A stretch of DNA of 64,000 nucleotides from Otis tarda. Its lineage: Eukaryota > Chordata > Aves > Otidiformes > Otididae. Of this stretch, positions 1 through 10,684 are shown one piece after another (within the stretch, counting starts at the first letter, position 1; each line of letters starts with the position of its first letter). A model generated the notes under the pieces. That model made no database searches. It saw nothing but the letters and a program-made list of their open reading frames with translations, and had not been told where the DNA came from. The DNA is taken from positions 62,052,987 to 62,116,986 of the forward strand of contig CM048557.1 of NCBI GenBank assembly GCA_026413225.1, written 5' to 3'. The position numbers and the translations under genes are program-made.

Positions 1-271
1 CAACAGAGTATGTGTATGAGAATCTGAACTTCTACCTCCCAAAGAACTGAAAATTTCAACCATAAGAATGGGTCCTATATTGTTCTCCTCAGCAGGGGTA
101 TTTTTTGTCCATCTCAGAAGACAAAACTGGTTCTGAATTCATATGAGGAAAAGAGCCAGTTAAAAAAAAATTATCTTTTAAGATTTCAATTTGAATCAAA
201 GTAAATTACTTGGTTTACTCCACATGTCCTTAGCAAAGCAATATTTTCACCAATGATACTGGCGGACAAAC
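1..271. other. 3' flank of GPR132, non-coding
   Basis: AT-rich sequence beyond the likely poly(A) signal of the minus-strand GPCR gene. No repeat, RNA gene or open frame with coding character was recognised. Confidence 0.5.
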
Positions 272-277
272 TTTATT
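272..277 (-). promoter_or_regulatory. Candidate poly(A) signal of GPR132
   Basis: The plus strand reads TTTATT, so the minus strand carries a canonical AATAAA about 175 nt past the GPR132 stop codon. If used, it would give a short 3' UTR ending near position 250. The motif is seen directly; its use is inferred, and a longer 3' UTR leaving the window is also possible. Confidence 0.5.
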
Positions 278-450
278 GTAAGAGACAAACAGAATTAAGA
301 AGGATCCCTCCTGTAGCATCCTCAAGGAGCTGCTGGCCTGTGCACTATGGCAAAACTTCCTACAGACATCAGGATGTAAATACTCGTGTGCTGCATTCTG
401 CAGCCTGCAGCTGGTGTTGGGAACTTCTTATTTGTCTGAGCAGCTAACTG

Positions 451-1551
451 CTAGCTGCCACCTTCTTGGTCTTTGACACTATTACAGGTCTTTTGAATGA
501 TAGATGAATCTGGTATTTCTTTGTTTTCTTCTCTTAGCCCTCCTTCCTGTGATTCTTTTGACATTTTCAATTTTACGCTGTCAGTCTTGTGATTAATGGA
601 TGAATTCAGCCTGGATGAGTTCAATCTCCATCTTCTTAGACTCCTGTAAAAATCTTTTCTGACATTTTCACTAACCAGCACGTAGATGATTGGATCGGCA
701 ATGCTGTTTGCAGTGGCTAAACACAGAAACACTGTAAAAATTGAATATATATCTTTTTCAAATGGACATGAGCAATTTTGATGAAACATAAAGTATATGG
801 ATCTTATTAGGAGTACCACATGGTAGGGGGCAAAGCAGATCAGGAAAATTACAATAATGGCGATAGCCAGATACTTCACTTTGGCTTTTTGGCGACAAGT
901 CAAACTGCTGCTTGTTTTTGTACTTTGGAAAATTTTGTAGTTTGTGAAAATGAGGATTGCAAAAGGTACAGCAAATCCAAGTAGGAATCTGGCAAAGCCG
1001 AAAGAAGCCAATTTTACGTCAAGGGGCAAAGTCTCAAAGCAGGTCATCTTCGTAACTTTTCCATTACCTTCCATGTGAAATACTGGAGTGTGGATTACTG
1101 CAACCACAGCAAAGAGAAAACACACTATTATGATTGCCTTTTTCTGTCCTCTTCTCCCCCTTGATTCCAGGGCATACACCAGTGCCACGTAACGATCCAC
1201 AGAGATGCAGCACAAAAGCAGAATGCTGATGTATATGTTGCAGAAAAAGATGAATCCTGTTACTCTGCAAGCCATCACACCCATACTCCATCGGTGTTCA
1301 TCTTGCACATAGATAATCCAGAGGGGCAAAGTACCTAAATACATCAGCTCACACAATGATAAACTGAAAATGTAGATGGCAATTACTTTATTCCTTTGGA
1401 TTTGTACAAATGTAAGCAGGGAAGTTAAGCAATTTGTTGGAAGGCCTATAGCAAAAACGATGCTGTAAACAGCGACCAGAAGCGTCTTGCTGTCTTTGTA
1501 GGGAATTCCTGTGCAAGTGGAGCTATTATTTGTGTCTGTACAATTTTCCAT
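451..1551 (-). CDS. GPR132: G protein-coupled receptor 132 (G2A), complete coding exon
   Basis: A 366-residue class A GPCR of the GPR4/GPR65/GPR68/GPR132 group. These receptors respond to protons and/or oxidised lipids at the plasma membrane, and mammalian G2A is mainly an immune-cell receptor. Seven membrane segments lie at about residues 23-49, 55-80, 95-118, 138-156, 183-204, 226-249 and 266-292. The N-terminus has three sequons (N3, N8, N9). C95 and C171 can form the TM3-ECL2 disulfide. An intact DRY motif is at 119-121, followed by the stretch ALESRGRR, which I recognise as typical of GPR132. TM6 has CFAPYH (239-244) and TM7 ends in DPIIY (286-290), the DPxxY form. Glu68 sits where most class A receptors have the sodium-site Asp; GPR132 shares this. 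The tail is long and Ser/Lys-rich. The start is supported by A at -3 and G at +4, and by an in-frame TGA at 1585-1587 just inside the upstream intron. No frameshift is seen. The family call is firm; GPR65 is the main alternative but fits less well. Confidence 0.93.
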   Translation of the reverse strand: MENCTDTNNSSTCTGIPYKDSKTLLVAVYSIVFAIGLPTNCLTSLLTFVQIQRNKVIAIYIFSLSLCELMYLGTLPLWIIYVQDEHRWSMGVMACRVTGFIFFCNIYISILLLCCISVDRYVALVYALESRGRRGQKKAIIIVCFLFAVVAVIHTPVFHMEGNGKVTKMTCFETLPLDVKLASFGFARFLLGFAVPFAILIFTNYKIFQSTKTSSSLTCRQKAKVKYLAIAIIVIFLICFAPYHVVLLIRSIYFMFHQNCSCPFEKDIYSIFTVFLCLATANSIADPIIYVLVSENVRKDFYRSLRRWRLNSSRLNSSINHKTDSVKLKMSKESQEGGLREENKEIPDSSIIQKTCNSVKDQEGGS

Positions 1552-1577
1552 TATTCTTTTTTTCCAGCTGGTGTTTC
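1552..1577 (-). other. GPR132: 5' UTR (or extra coding) start of the GPR132 exon
   Basis: These 26 nt lie between the inferred splice acceptor and the ATG. They contain no stop in the receptor frame, so an upstream coding exon could in principle splice in frame and lengthen the N-terminus. The predicted N-terminus is shorter than that of human GPR132, which makes this worth knowing. The simplest reading is a short leader with ATG at 1551. Confidence 0.45.
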
Positions 1578-1600
1578 CTGAGAATCAGAAGACAAGGTGG
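1578..1600 (-). other. GPR132: Candidate 3' splice site upstream of GPR132 coding exon
   Basis: Read on the minus strand, a pyrimidine-rich stretch (TTGTCTTCTGATTCTCAG) ends in CAG, with the AG at 1579-1578. The coding exon would start at 1577. GPCR genes of this group commonly have 5'-UTR introns and one coding exon. The matching donor and first exon were not identified; they should lie to the right. Confidence 0.5.
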
Positions 1601-3499
1601 AAAGTTAGCATTTGTTAAAAAAATGTCAGTAAAGGTTATAGTCCTGTAGGCACCAACGGGACATGTCAGGGGAACAAGTGGGATGCTTGTCTTGGGGAAG
1701 CATCTAAGATTGGCCTGTTCCAAGACCTGCTGGATTCCTGTAGTGTGCCCTGGGAGTCAGGTCTAAGTTACTACCAGGAAAGAATGCCTTTCTTCACAAG
1801 GAATTTCTTGCCTACAGCATGCCTAGTCACTAAAACAGAGCATAGGGAACCGTCCCTACACCAGGCTGCCTCATAAATAAGGCAGAGCTGCTGATCAGTT
1901 ACTAAAGTGACTTCCCAGAAGAAATTAAGGATATTATTCTTCAATTCAGTTTTTTTTTTTCAAACTGAGTAACAAAACCTGCAAACAGTAGAGATTTTAG
2001 AGGCAGACATCCAAAAGAAGCTATCATTTGTGGAGTCAGACGGGGGAACCGACTGAAGTGGGTAGTGGTAGTTGTGTCAGAGACTCCACATACAGGAACC
2101 AGAATCTGGCCACTGGTGTGTACCTCCACACTGTTTTACAACACAGTGGTTTAGATCTAGCTAACTCGTACTTCTCTCCTCCCTCCTCTTAATGAGTAAC
2201 TGCAGATGCAGAACATAAACTTGTAGTGCTGCATAACACCCGCCACAGTAAGACAGTGAAACTGCCTACCATATCTGTTTGATACCTCTGGGAAACAACA
2301 GAAAACAAGGGCAGTTAGAGGAACTAAACCAGACCAAAGAGAAGAATATACACACATTTAAGAAATTGAGGTGAAGAAAATTACTGCTCTTTGAACTGGA
2401 GTGGTTACAAAAAACTCCACGTTTCCAAGATAACCATACACAAGAGCAGACCTGGCATTTGGTTAGTGGTAAGTAGTGCTAGGAGAAGCATTTCTTGCAA
2501 AGTCACATAATGATTTCCGTGCAGAAATCTTCTCCAAGCAAAGAGAGGAATATGGAAGTGAGTGCACCATAATGGTGTTGTGGGCCCTTAAAAATTGTAC
2601 TTTGCTGTATTTATGAGTTGAAGGTGTCCACTGTATAGCATCCTTGATAAAAAAAAAAGGCCTTGTCTGGCCTAATCTTTTGGTCATTCTCTTATGAGGT
2701 GGACACCTGCTCCAGGGAACAGTCAGCTAACTCCAGAAGGAGCAGATGTGTTGACAGAGATTGAGTCCCTTCAGATAGAGGAGGGGCATGAGGTTTCTTG
2801 GTCGACACCATGTATGAGCAGTTTCTTTAACCCTGAGTTCATGCAGGGGAGAAGGTAGCTTTTAGCAGCCTCAGAACATTTATCTGTTGCTTGTTTGGGC
2901 CCGTCTCAAGCAGACCAAGGGGAAGCAGTCTGCTCCCAGTGCAGTGGAATTATCTCCTGCATCTTTGGGCAGGTGGACAAGTTGGTGGGGCCATTCCTTC
3001 CCCTCCATGTGGGCAAGAGCAGTCCCTGGGGTGGCACAAACAGCTCCATCCTGAATGTTTGCCATGCGAGGTCCCTAGAGCTCGAAGGGCAATCAGGTCC
3101 CCTAACTTAGTTGAGTTACCAGATGATGACAACGGTATGAAAAAATGGATACGGGTTGCCTTAGCCTGTGAGACCCTCACAGCAGCGCGGTGCTAGCCAC
3201 AGCCATAAACAGCATGCCAAGAGAGATTCATTTCCAGAAAGTATGCAACACAGTCAGAGCCTGCTCAATGACAGCAGCTTCTGAGTGAAGACATCCTGGC
3301 AAGCGAGCAGATGGGGCAGAGGCAGTGGTACCTGCCATCCACGTCGGCAGCGTAAGCTATTCCCTGGGGTGAGGACATTTGGAAGGGGCCTCCACAGAAA
3401 GAGGAACTGAGAAAGTGCTGTGTGTGCACAAGAAATACACCGGAGGGTGCAACCACACTCTGCAACTACCTTCTACTTCCCCCTGTGGCAAACCGTGCT
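1601..3499. other. Non-coding, probable GPR132 5' intron/upstream DNA
   Basis: No known repeat, RNA gene or coding exon recognised. Short T and A runs occur (about 1951-1960 and 2648-2657). Open frames here are short, overlap on both strands and resemble no protein I know. Confidence 0.5.
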
Positions 3500-3586
3500 C
3501 CACTCGCGTGCTGACAGGTTGACAAGGTTTAGCAGGCAGCAGTTACCGTGTTTGTTAGGCCCCCCCTCACTAACCAAACCACAACA
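3500..3586 (-). mobile_element. LTR 5'-terminal fragment, related to the two solo LTRs
   Basis: On the minus strand the sequence starting at 3586 begins TGTTGTGGTTTGGTTAGTG and runs on through a G-rich block and GCCTAA. Its first 32 bases match the start of LTR B (42032) at 29 positions. The match then fades, so this is either a related subfamily sharing only the terminus or a truncated, diverged copy. The left boundary given is approximate. No opposite LTR end and no target duplication were found. Confidence 0.5.
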
Positions 3587-4953
3587 TAAGGACTGGTGGT
3601 GACCTGAGTTTTTTGCTTCCTTTGGGTATCTGCCACCTTTGGTGAATGAGGTGGGGCCTTCTCTGGACCATCTACCAAGCCGCTGTGTAAAGGGGATAAA
3701 AAAGGTGCTTGGTTTCAGGGTCAGCAGCAGTTCTCGGCCCAGACCTCACCTGAGAGGTGGCATATGAGAGCTCGTCCTTGACTCAGACACGTCTGAGCGA
3801 TGAGAGAGCTGCTGTACACCAGCACACCACAGAGCAGTCTTGGAGACTTCCCCTTCTAAGGTGAAGCACAGCAGGTGAATACAACTCATACGTGAGGAGA
3901 CGGCAGCAGCCAAGGCGAGGATGCGGCACAATCACATGCCATCTCGGTTGCTCAGCGGCTGCCTACTCCTCACACCTTAGCAAAAAAACCTTTCAAGAGT
4001 GGTTGAAGGTGCACTCTCCTCCCTTCCCCTTGGGCTTTGCCTCCTTCTCTTGACCTTGTGTTTGTCAGAACGTTCTCCTGTCTGCACTGCCTACACCCGC
4101 TGTTTGCTGCGTAGCGAAGGCAAGCTTCCTCCGGAGGTACCTGTCTCGCCAGTGAGCAGCCGGTGATGGTGCAGGGCAGGAAGGAAGTGGTAGGTGAGCT
4201 ATTCTGTAGACACATGGTTCCCAATGTTTCTTTCTCTTGCCTCCTTTGCCTCCACCTTCCTGCTCTGCTCCAAGTCTCCTTCCCATGCTTAGCACCTGCG
4301 AGTGAACCTCGGGAAGGACATGCCTGGGACTTTTTAAGCTGCCTGCACGGAACGTGCTTTTTCTTTTTCTTGGCTTTTGGCGTATGACTTAAGCCACAGG
4401 GTTGGGACTGAGCAGAAGAGACCTTCACCCTTGAAATGACTGTCAGCTGCCAAGCGCAAAACCTCAACTGGCAAAGTGCAGCCATAGATGTGAATTTACA
4501 CTTGTAGAGAAAAAAACGTGCTGAATGCCTCTCCTGAAGGTCTGGCCTGTCATCTCAGGAGCCTGGATGCTCCCCAGCAGTAATGCTCTATGTCTCAGCC
4601 CCATATCAGGAAGGGGGAGAGGAGGACATCCATTTGCTCCCCTCCCTCACCTTCTCCTGGCTCCCTGCCCTGTCCAGGGAAGAGTCTTCTGGTCCCTGGC
4701 CACTGCATCCAGCCCCAGTTCTGGGCTTCACTTGTCTCTGCTCAGTTCTCCAGGCCTGGAGAGGTGTTTGCTTCTTAAACTGAAGATCAGAAAGGAGCAC
4801 TCAGCAGGCAATTTATTAAATTCCTCTGTGTGACATTGCCCCTCTGCAACTGAATGCACTTTTCATCCTGTTGTCAGGCCTTTAGAGTCTGCTGGTTTGA
4901 TACTTGGCTCAGCCCAGAAGATTCCTGGTTCTGTCTTCTTCTGTGGTGGCTGA

Positions 4954-5003
4954 GCTACGATGGATGTGTCACCACTGGGCTACAATGGATGTATCACCAC
5001 ATC
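4954..5003. repeat. 25-bp tandem duplication, two copies
   Basis: Unit 1 (4954-4978) and unit 2 (4979-5003) both follow the pattern GCTAC-R-ATGGATGT-R-TCACCAC and then diverge in the last three bases. The shared 22 bases differ at two positions, both G/A transitions. This looks like a local slippage or duplication event, not a satellite. Confidence 0.8.
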
Positions 5004-8000
5004 TCTTGAATGTGGCAGTCATAACTGTACTGTTTTATCTAAAGAGGCAGCTGGTTACCTGTGAGCACTTTGTTTTTGTCCCACATTGGTGCAGAACTGG
5101 AGCAGGTTAACCTGCATGTCAGATAGTCATTCAAATAAAAAATAATAAAAATTACAAGCTGAAAAAAACATACACCATTTCAGGATTCATTTTCTGCTCG
5201 TATTTGTGATGAGCAATTTTAGTGATAGAAACATTGATTAGAACAGCAGAACTTAAGAGATTTACCACATCCAGCTATTTTCAAGCATTTATAAAGGGTC
5301 AAACGTAGCTGTGATGCCAAGGAGGAGCACATATCCAAGAACATGTTTGTGAGAGACAAGCTGGTTCAATGTATTAGGTTTCTTAGCTGTCCTGTAGCTT
5401 TCAGTTGAGCAAAGCCTGTCCAAGGTAGCTGTTCTCACCTTCCTATGACCTGTCCTGTTTTGCGAGGGCTCACCGACCATCACTAGGTGCTACATCAGAT
5501 CCCGACTATATTTTGCAGCAACAGCTCAATGTACATTTAGCAGCACTCTGAGGCTTCTTGCTCTGAGAGACTCACTGCACACGACAAACCGCAGTCAGCA
5601 CGTGCACATTTCTCACCATCAAGATATGCAAAACATCTCATCTTCCAGGACAGAGACATCACCTCTGGCTCAGGAGGCACCTGAGCACAAATCACTGGAA
5701 GATGGAGTAATCCACTAAGGAAGGTTTGCTGTGTGCCCGCTCTGTATTTACACTCTTCCCTGGACATCCACTCTTGGCCTAGCTTATAGCCATCGTATTG
5801 GAGAGGGGAGGCCTAGCATTTCTAATGTTGTTGTGTTATGTTCACACTGTTGGACAAATAGATAATTACATTTATTACTCCTAAAATGGAGTGTCTACAT
5901 GCTCTAATTTATTGAGAACTTATGGAGAGGACACCCTAAAAAAGGGCAGGGCATCTGGACATACCCAAGTGAAAAAGGGTTGTGGATGGAAAAGTCATGA
6001 TGGATGTGAAATCCTGTTTTCTTGGAGTGTGGTGAGAAAGCAGCAGAAGTGTCTTGCTGCAGACCCACCAAGCAGGGCTGTGAAACCAGATCGAGATTGA
6101 CTGCCCTTTCCTCTCCTTCTCTTTGATCCAGTGCACGTTGCATTCCTCACGGCAGGTGGCCTGGATTTACCAGGAGGAATGGAAAGGTGCTCTTTCTCAG
6201 ACTTTCCTAGAAAGAGGCAAATTTCAAATACCAAGCTGGTGTCTAGTCTAGAAATCAGATCTTCCATCTTGTGGACAGGGGCCAAGGCACTGCTTTGTTG
6301 TGCAGGAGAGCCTGTGTGGTGGTCGTCTGTCCTCCCCTCTACCCAGCACCAGGGAGCATTGAACCATTGTACAGAGGTGCCCTACACAGCTCATGGGAGA
6401 TAAGACCATGAACCTAGGATGCTGTGAGGATGTGGTTTCACGTTACAGCCATGCCAGAATAACAGCCTGGCTGTCACCTTTTTTTCTCTCTGCCTTGTCC
6501 CTGGCCTGACCCTGCAGTGCAATTGCACAGAGTGGTAAGATAGCAGAAGACTTGTCCACTTCTTCTGTCTGGTCAGCTGTCCACCAGTTGACCTTTCTGA
6601 AGTGGCTCACCAGGGTCAAAGCAGCACCAGGGCTGGTGCAAGGGAATTGGGTAAGTAGCCTACAGCCAGGAGCAGAGCATCAGAGACAGGTGGAGGAAGG
6701 GGTCGTACTGAGAGCAGCTCGGCCATAGAGTGAGGTCCACCCTCCATCAGTCTTCAGAGGTAATGCTGATGTCTGTTGACTGCGTAGGGATCTTTGTAAC
6801 TGAGTTACGCAACCAGGCACCTTCTTTGTGGATGCCGCAAGTGCTAAGCAGGGCACTTCGGATAAGCAGTGTATCTGGCTGTTCGAGTCACGTGGAGGTG
6901 GACAACAGCTCTAACGGCATCGGTCTCTTCAGTTCTTTTGCCTTGAAAATACCACTGCTAAGTCCTGAAAAGCATGTGGACTTTTGTGAGCCTGTTGGCT
7001 TAGAGCTTATCACTTCAGAGTGAATATGAAGATCTTCACTGGAGTCTGGTCCCTGAATGAAGCAGAAAAGGGTCCTGGGGGTGCAGAGACTTGACTGGGG
7101 GCTCCTGCTGCTCATTCAGGCCTGTTGCATTAATACCTGTTCTTCCCTCAAGAGACTGAAGTGTTTTTGCTAACACTGAGGTGTAAAGAGGGAAGTGAAA
7201 ACAAGGGGGAAAGCAAAAGGCTTTATTTTGCCTTTTTTTTTTCTTTTCTTTATTTGTCCATGAGCTCCTCATGTAAAACTGTTTCATTTTCTAACAGAGA
7301 AGTTGGAGTGATGAAAATAAAACCTATTAGGAAAGGTAAAAAAGAACATTGCAGGTACAGTTACAAGGAAGAGAGGGAGACGTCAAATAAAGCACAATAG
7401 TTGAACAAAGCACTGGTTGAAGGTCTTTGGATTAATTCACCTGAGCTACAGAGGGACAGAAGAGAAAAAAGACAGTGAAATCTGTAACATGAGTACAATT
7501 ACATCAGCACAGCACATTATTTCATATATTTTTCGTTGTCTAATAATTTTCTGATCATCCTTCTAAGCTAAGGATTATTGTTGGAGTTGACAATTTTGAG
7601 GAGTTTATGGGATATTAATAGCAATTTCAAAAAACACCACACTTATAATGGTTAAGATAAACACAAACTATCCCTTCACACCTTCCTTCCTGCCCCCAGT
7701 GTTTGGAATGATTGCCAACCTGCATGTTTTAAAGCAGAAATCAACCTTCAATGAAGCAGGACCTGAGTTTCTTCTTGTGTGCTTTCCTTAGTAGCATGTG
7801 GAACTGTAACTATTTGGCACAAGAGTACTAACATGATGTCAGTCTGACCACTCCAATCTGCTAGCGTAAGACATCAGTTCCCAGAAATGACAGATATGCC
7901 ACCTACACTACTTGTTACCAGCAATATCACTTCTCTTCTGAACCTGGGCTTCTCTTTCTTGCCTAGAATCTACATTACCTGCCTGTAAATTTTATGAACT

Positions 8001-8326
8001 ATTAAACTTTCCAGCCACTAGCTTTTGTCTGTTGACTTTAATAGAAAGTAAGAAATTGCCGTGGATTATTTGCTCTGCTGTTCTGGCAACTAGGAAAAAT
8101 ATTTGTGATATCTTTGTGGATAAAAATAGACTATGACCCATTCGCCCAGCAAGTCAGTGAACTAGTTTATTTTTAGGGTTTTTTTTTTTCCTGTTTGTAA
8201 TAAGCAAATTAATAGATGAAGTCACTCCTATAAGCAAGTCAGCATACAAAGGAAAAGCAGAAATGGCTCCTCTTCTTAGTTACCCAGCAGAATGATTGTT
8301 TTTACTGAAACACACAAGATAGTGGG

Positions 8327-8350
8327 ATTTGAAACAATATAGTTTCAAAT
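8327..8350. repeat. Short AT-rich inverted repeat
   Basis: ATTTGAAAC (8327-8335) and GTTTCAAAT (8342-8350) are perfect reverse complements separated by AATATA. It is followed by an AT-alternating stretch. It could form a small hairpin, but in such AT-rich DNA it may be chance. Confidence 0.5.
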
Positions 8351-9899
8351 TTGAATTTGAATATAATATATATACTATACAGTTTCAGAGCTCTGTGGGA
8401 AAATAAGAGTGTTTTAAAACTACAGGAATATACTGGGAATCTGGCTTGAGCACAACTCCATCTTAAAACATCTGCCTCCATCCTAGCTTGATCAGAAGGA
8501 AACCACCGATGGGATTTGAATACAGAGACAAATAAACACCGTATGAAGCAGCTTTAATGCCTAGTCAGGAAAAAAATCTCCACATGATTCCTGAAAGATG
8601 AAAGTGGCATGGTTCTTGTATTTGCTAGATTTCTGTTTGAGTTTTACCCTCTTTTGAACATTCCCTGGCTCCTGTGGCCATGGAGAAGCCTCTTAAGAAA
8701 CAAGAAAGACCTCTACACTGAACCAAGGCATGACATATGCTTTGGTTTGGTCACCAGGTGTAGTCATCTGAAGTTCAGTTAGGTTTTGCTAGAAGTAAGC
8801 AGTACTGCGCCAGTGGTTACACTGATCTACAACTGCGAGACACGGGCCAGAGAACACTGTGTTGAGGCAGGTAATCCCTCTCTTGGCTACTGTTGGTTAA
8901 AACAAGCTATGGAGCATTTGTAGGCTGAAAATAGCTGCTCTAAGGAAGCAGCAGGACCTTGGAATTAGTTATACAGTCTTAATATTTATCTCTATACTGC
9001 AGAGATAAGCAATCTTATTAAAAAAAAAAGAAGATTTTTGTCAGAAGAGAGAAGATATTCATCAGGTGCCGTTCAGGAAGGGAACTCAGTAATCATTTTT
9101 GATGTGAGGAAGGTGATTTATCTCATGGTACACTGTTCGTAGATGTGAACTCTCAGCAAACTTTAAATACCTGTCAGTGAGCATTTGCATAGATCCACAC
9201 ATCCACTTCCCCCTTCCTACAGTCTACAACTAAATGTACTATTTTGCTAAAATAAGCAGCTGTGAGTGAACTGTCACATAATTCAGGCTTGAAAAAGGAT
9301 CCAACTTAAAACTGTGATCCTTCCGTAAACTAGGTGTCTTAGTGCCATCTTACACTACCTAGTGAGGGACTGTAGAGGAGAGAAGAATGCCATGCAGGTA
9401 AGGGAGAAATGTGTAAACGAAAGCTCCTGCTAAAGGGTTTAAAACCATCTTATTCAACACATCTAAAAGTAGGTAAAACTACAGAAGTGTTATATGGAGT
9501 AGATAGGGGAAATTCATAGGTGAAAAACAGACCCTAAAATCCCCCCGTACCAGTGGACTTTTTGCCCCAGTCTCATGATTCAGAAGCCGTGACTCATGAT
9601 TTTGGGACTTTTGGGCCTGTCAAAGTTTCTCAGTCCTCCCTGGAAGCATCAGAGACTGACTGTTGTAGGGCAGATTTACACCCTGGTACCCACCAGCTTG
9701 TCTAGAAAAGGTCCTGCAGCCAGAGGAGTGGCTTCATGGCCAGCAGAGCCATCAGGAACCCCAGAAATTACACTGTAAGTTTGAGGCTAAACTATAAACC
9801 CATGAAGTAAAAAGATTGAGGGAAGCATAGGTTTTGAAACAGCAACAGTGAAAGTGAACAGTTGAGAGCAGCCCTGAGACTGGCGAGTTTTGTGCTGCT

Positions 9900-9904
9900 G
9901 ATTT
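9900..9904. repeat. Target-site duplication, left copy of LTR A
   Basis: GATTT directly abuts the left end of LTR A and is repeated exactly at 10680-10684. A 5-bp duplication is typical of class III (ERVL-type) endogenous retroviruses. Confidence 0.8.
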
Positions 9905-10679
9905 TGTCGCAGTTTAGCCCCACTCAGGACCAGACTACGCAGTCTCTCACTTGCTCCCCCCACCCTCCAAGGGAACAGAGAGAGATAACATAGGGGAAAA
10001 AAAAGGCTCGAGGTTTGAGATAGGGACAGGGAGAGATTCTTAAAGTTACCGTTATGGGCAAAACAGACTCGACCTGGGGAAAACTATTTATTTATTATTA
10101 AAACTAAAGCAGGATAATGAGAAAGAGAACAAAGTAACTTCCCCCCACCCCTCCCTCTTCCCGGGCTTAACATTATCTCTACCACCTTCCCCCGCCCAAG
10201 CGACACAGGGGGAATAGGGAATGGGGGTTGCAGTCGGTTTTACACCGCTGCTTCCTCCTCTCACAAGAAATTCTTCACAACAGGCAGGCAGACGCCTCTC
10301 AGGTTCTCTTCACATCTCATCTTCTCTCCACTTCTTGCAGCCAGGCCGGCCCGAGTTGGGCCCAGTTGGCCGCCCAGCGGGAGGCCAGAGGGTGAGGGCC
10401 GAAAGGCCCAAAAGGCTCGCGCCTCCCCCTCTCTGCCCCTGCTCCAGCTTCTTCATATCATCTTCTTCTTTTTTTTTTTTTTTTTAATTTTTCCCCTTCC
10501 TAAATATGTTATTGCAGAGGCATTATCATGGAACATTCTGCTACCACTTGGCTTGGCCTTGGCCAGCATCAGGTCCGCCCTAGACCTGTCCGAGACCACT
10601 GGACAAAGGGGAACAACTTCCAGCAGCTTCTTAGAGAAGCTGCCACTGTAGCCCCCCCTCACTAAACAAAACCAACACA
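9905..10679 (-). mobile_element. Solo LTR A of an ERVL-like endogenous retrovirus
   Basis: A 775-bp LTR on the minus strand, beginning TGTGTTGGTTTTG at 10679 and ending CA at 9905 after GCGA. Long blocks match LTR B, including the G-rich start, the segment around TATTTA (U3 promoter), the GC-rich R/U5 part and the terminal block around ACTGCGTAGTCTGG. Overlapping AATAAA signals are at 10087-10096 on the minus strand. It is flanked by a perfect 5-bp duplication and there is no internal gag/pol/env next to it. It is therefore a recombination-derived solo LTR. No viral protein-coding sequence remains. Confidence 0.88.
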
Positions 10680-10684
10680 GATTT
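10680..10684. repeat. Target-site duplication, right copy of LTR A
   Basis: GATTT, identical to 9900-9904 on the other side of the LTR. It fixes the element's ends to the base. Confidence 0.8.

Larger units (their letters stand above)
3587..9899. other. Non-coding stretch with small simple repeats
   Basis: No gene or large mobile element recognised. It holds the 25-bp duplication at 4954-5003, a short AT-rich inverted repeat at 8327-8350, and T or A runs near 7231, 8180 and 9019. Sequence from about 7400 to 9500 is notably AT-rich. All open frames are short and without recognisable domains. Confidence 0.5.
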
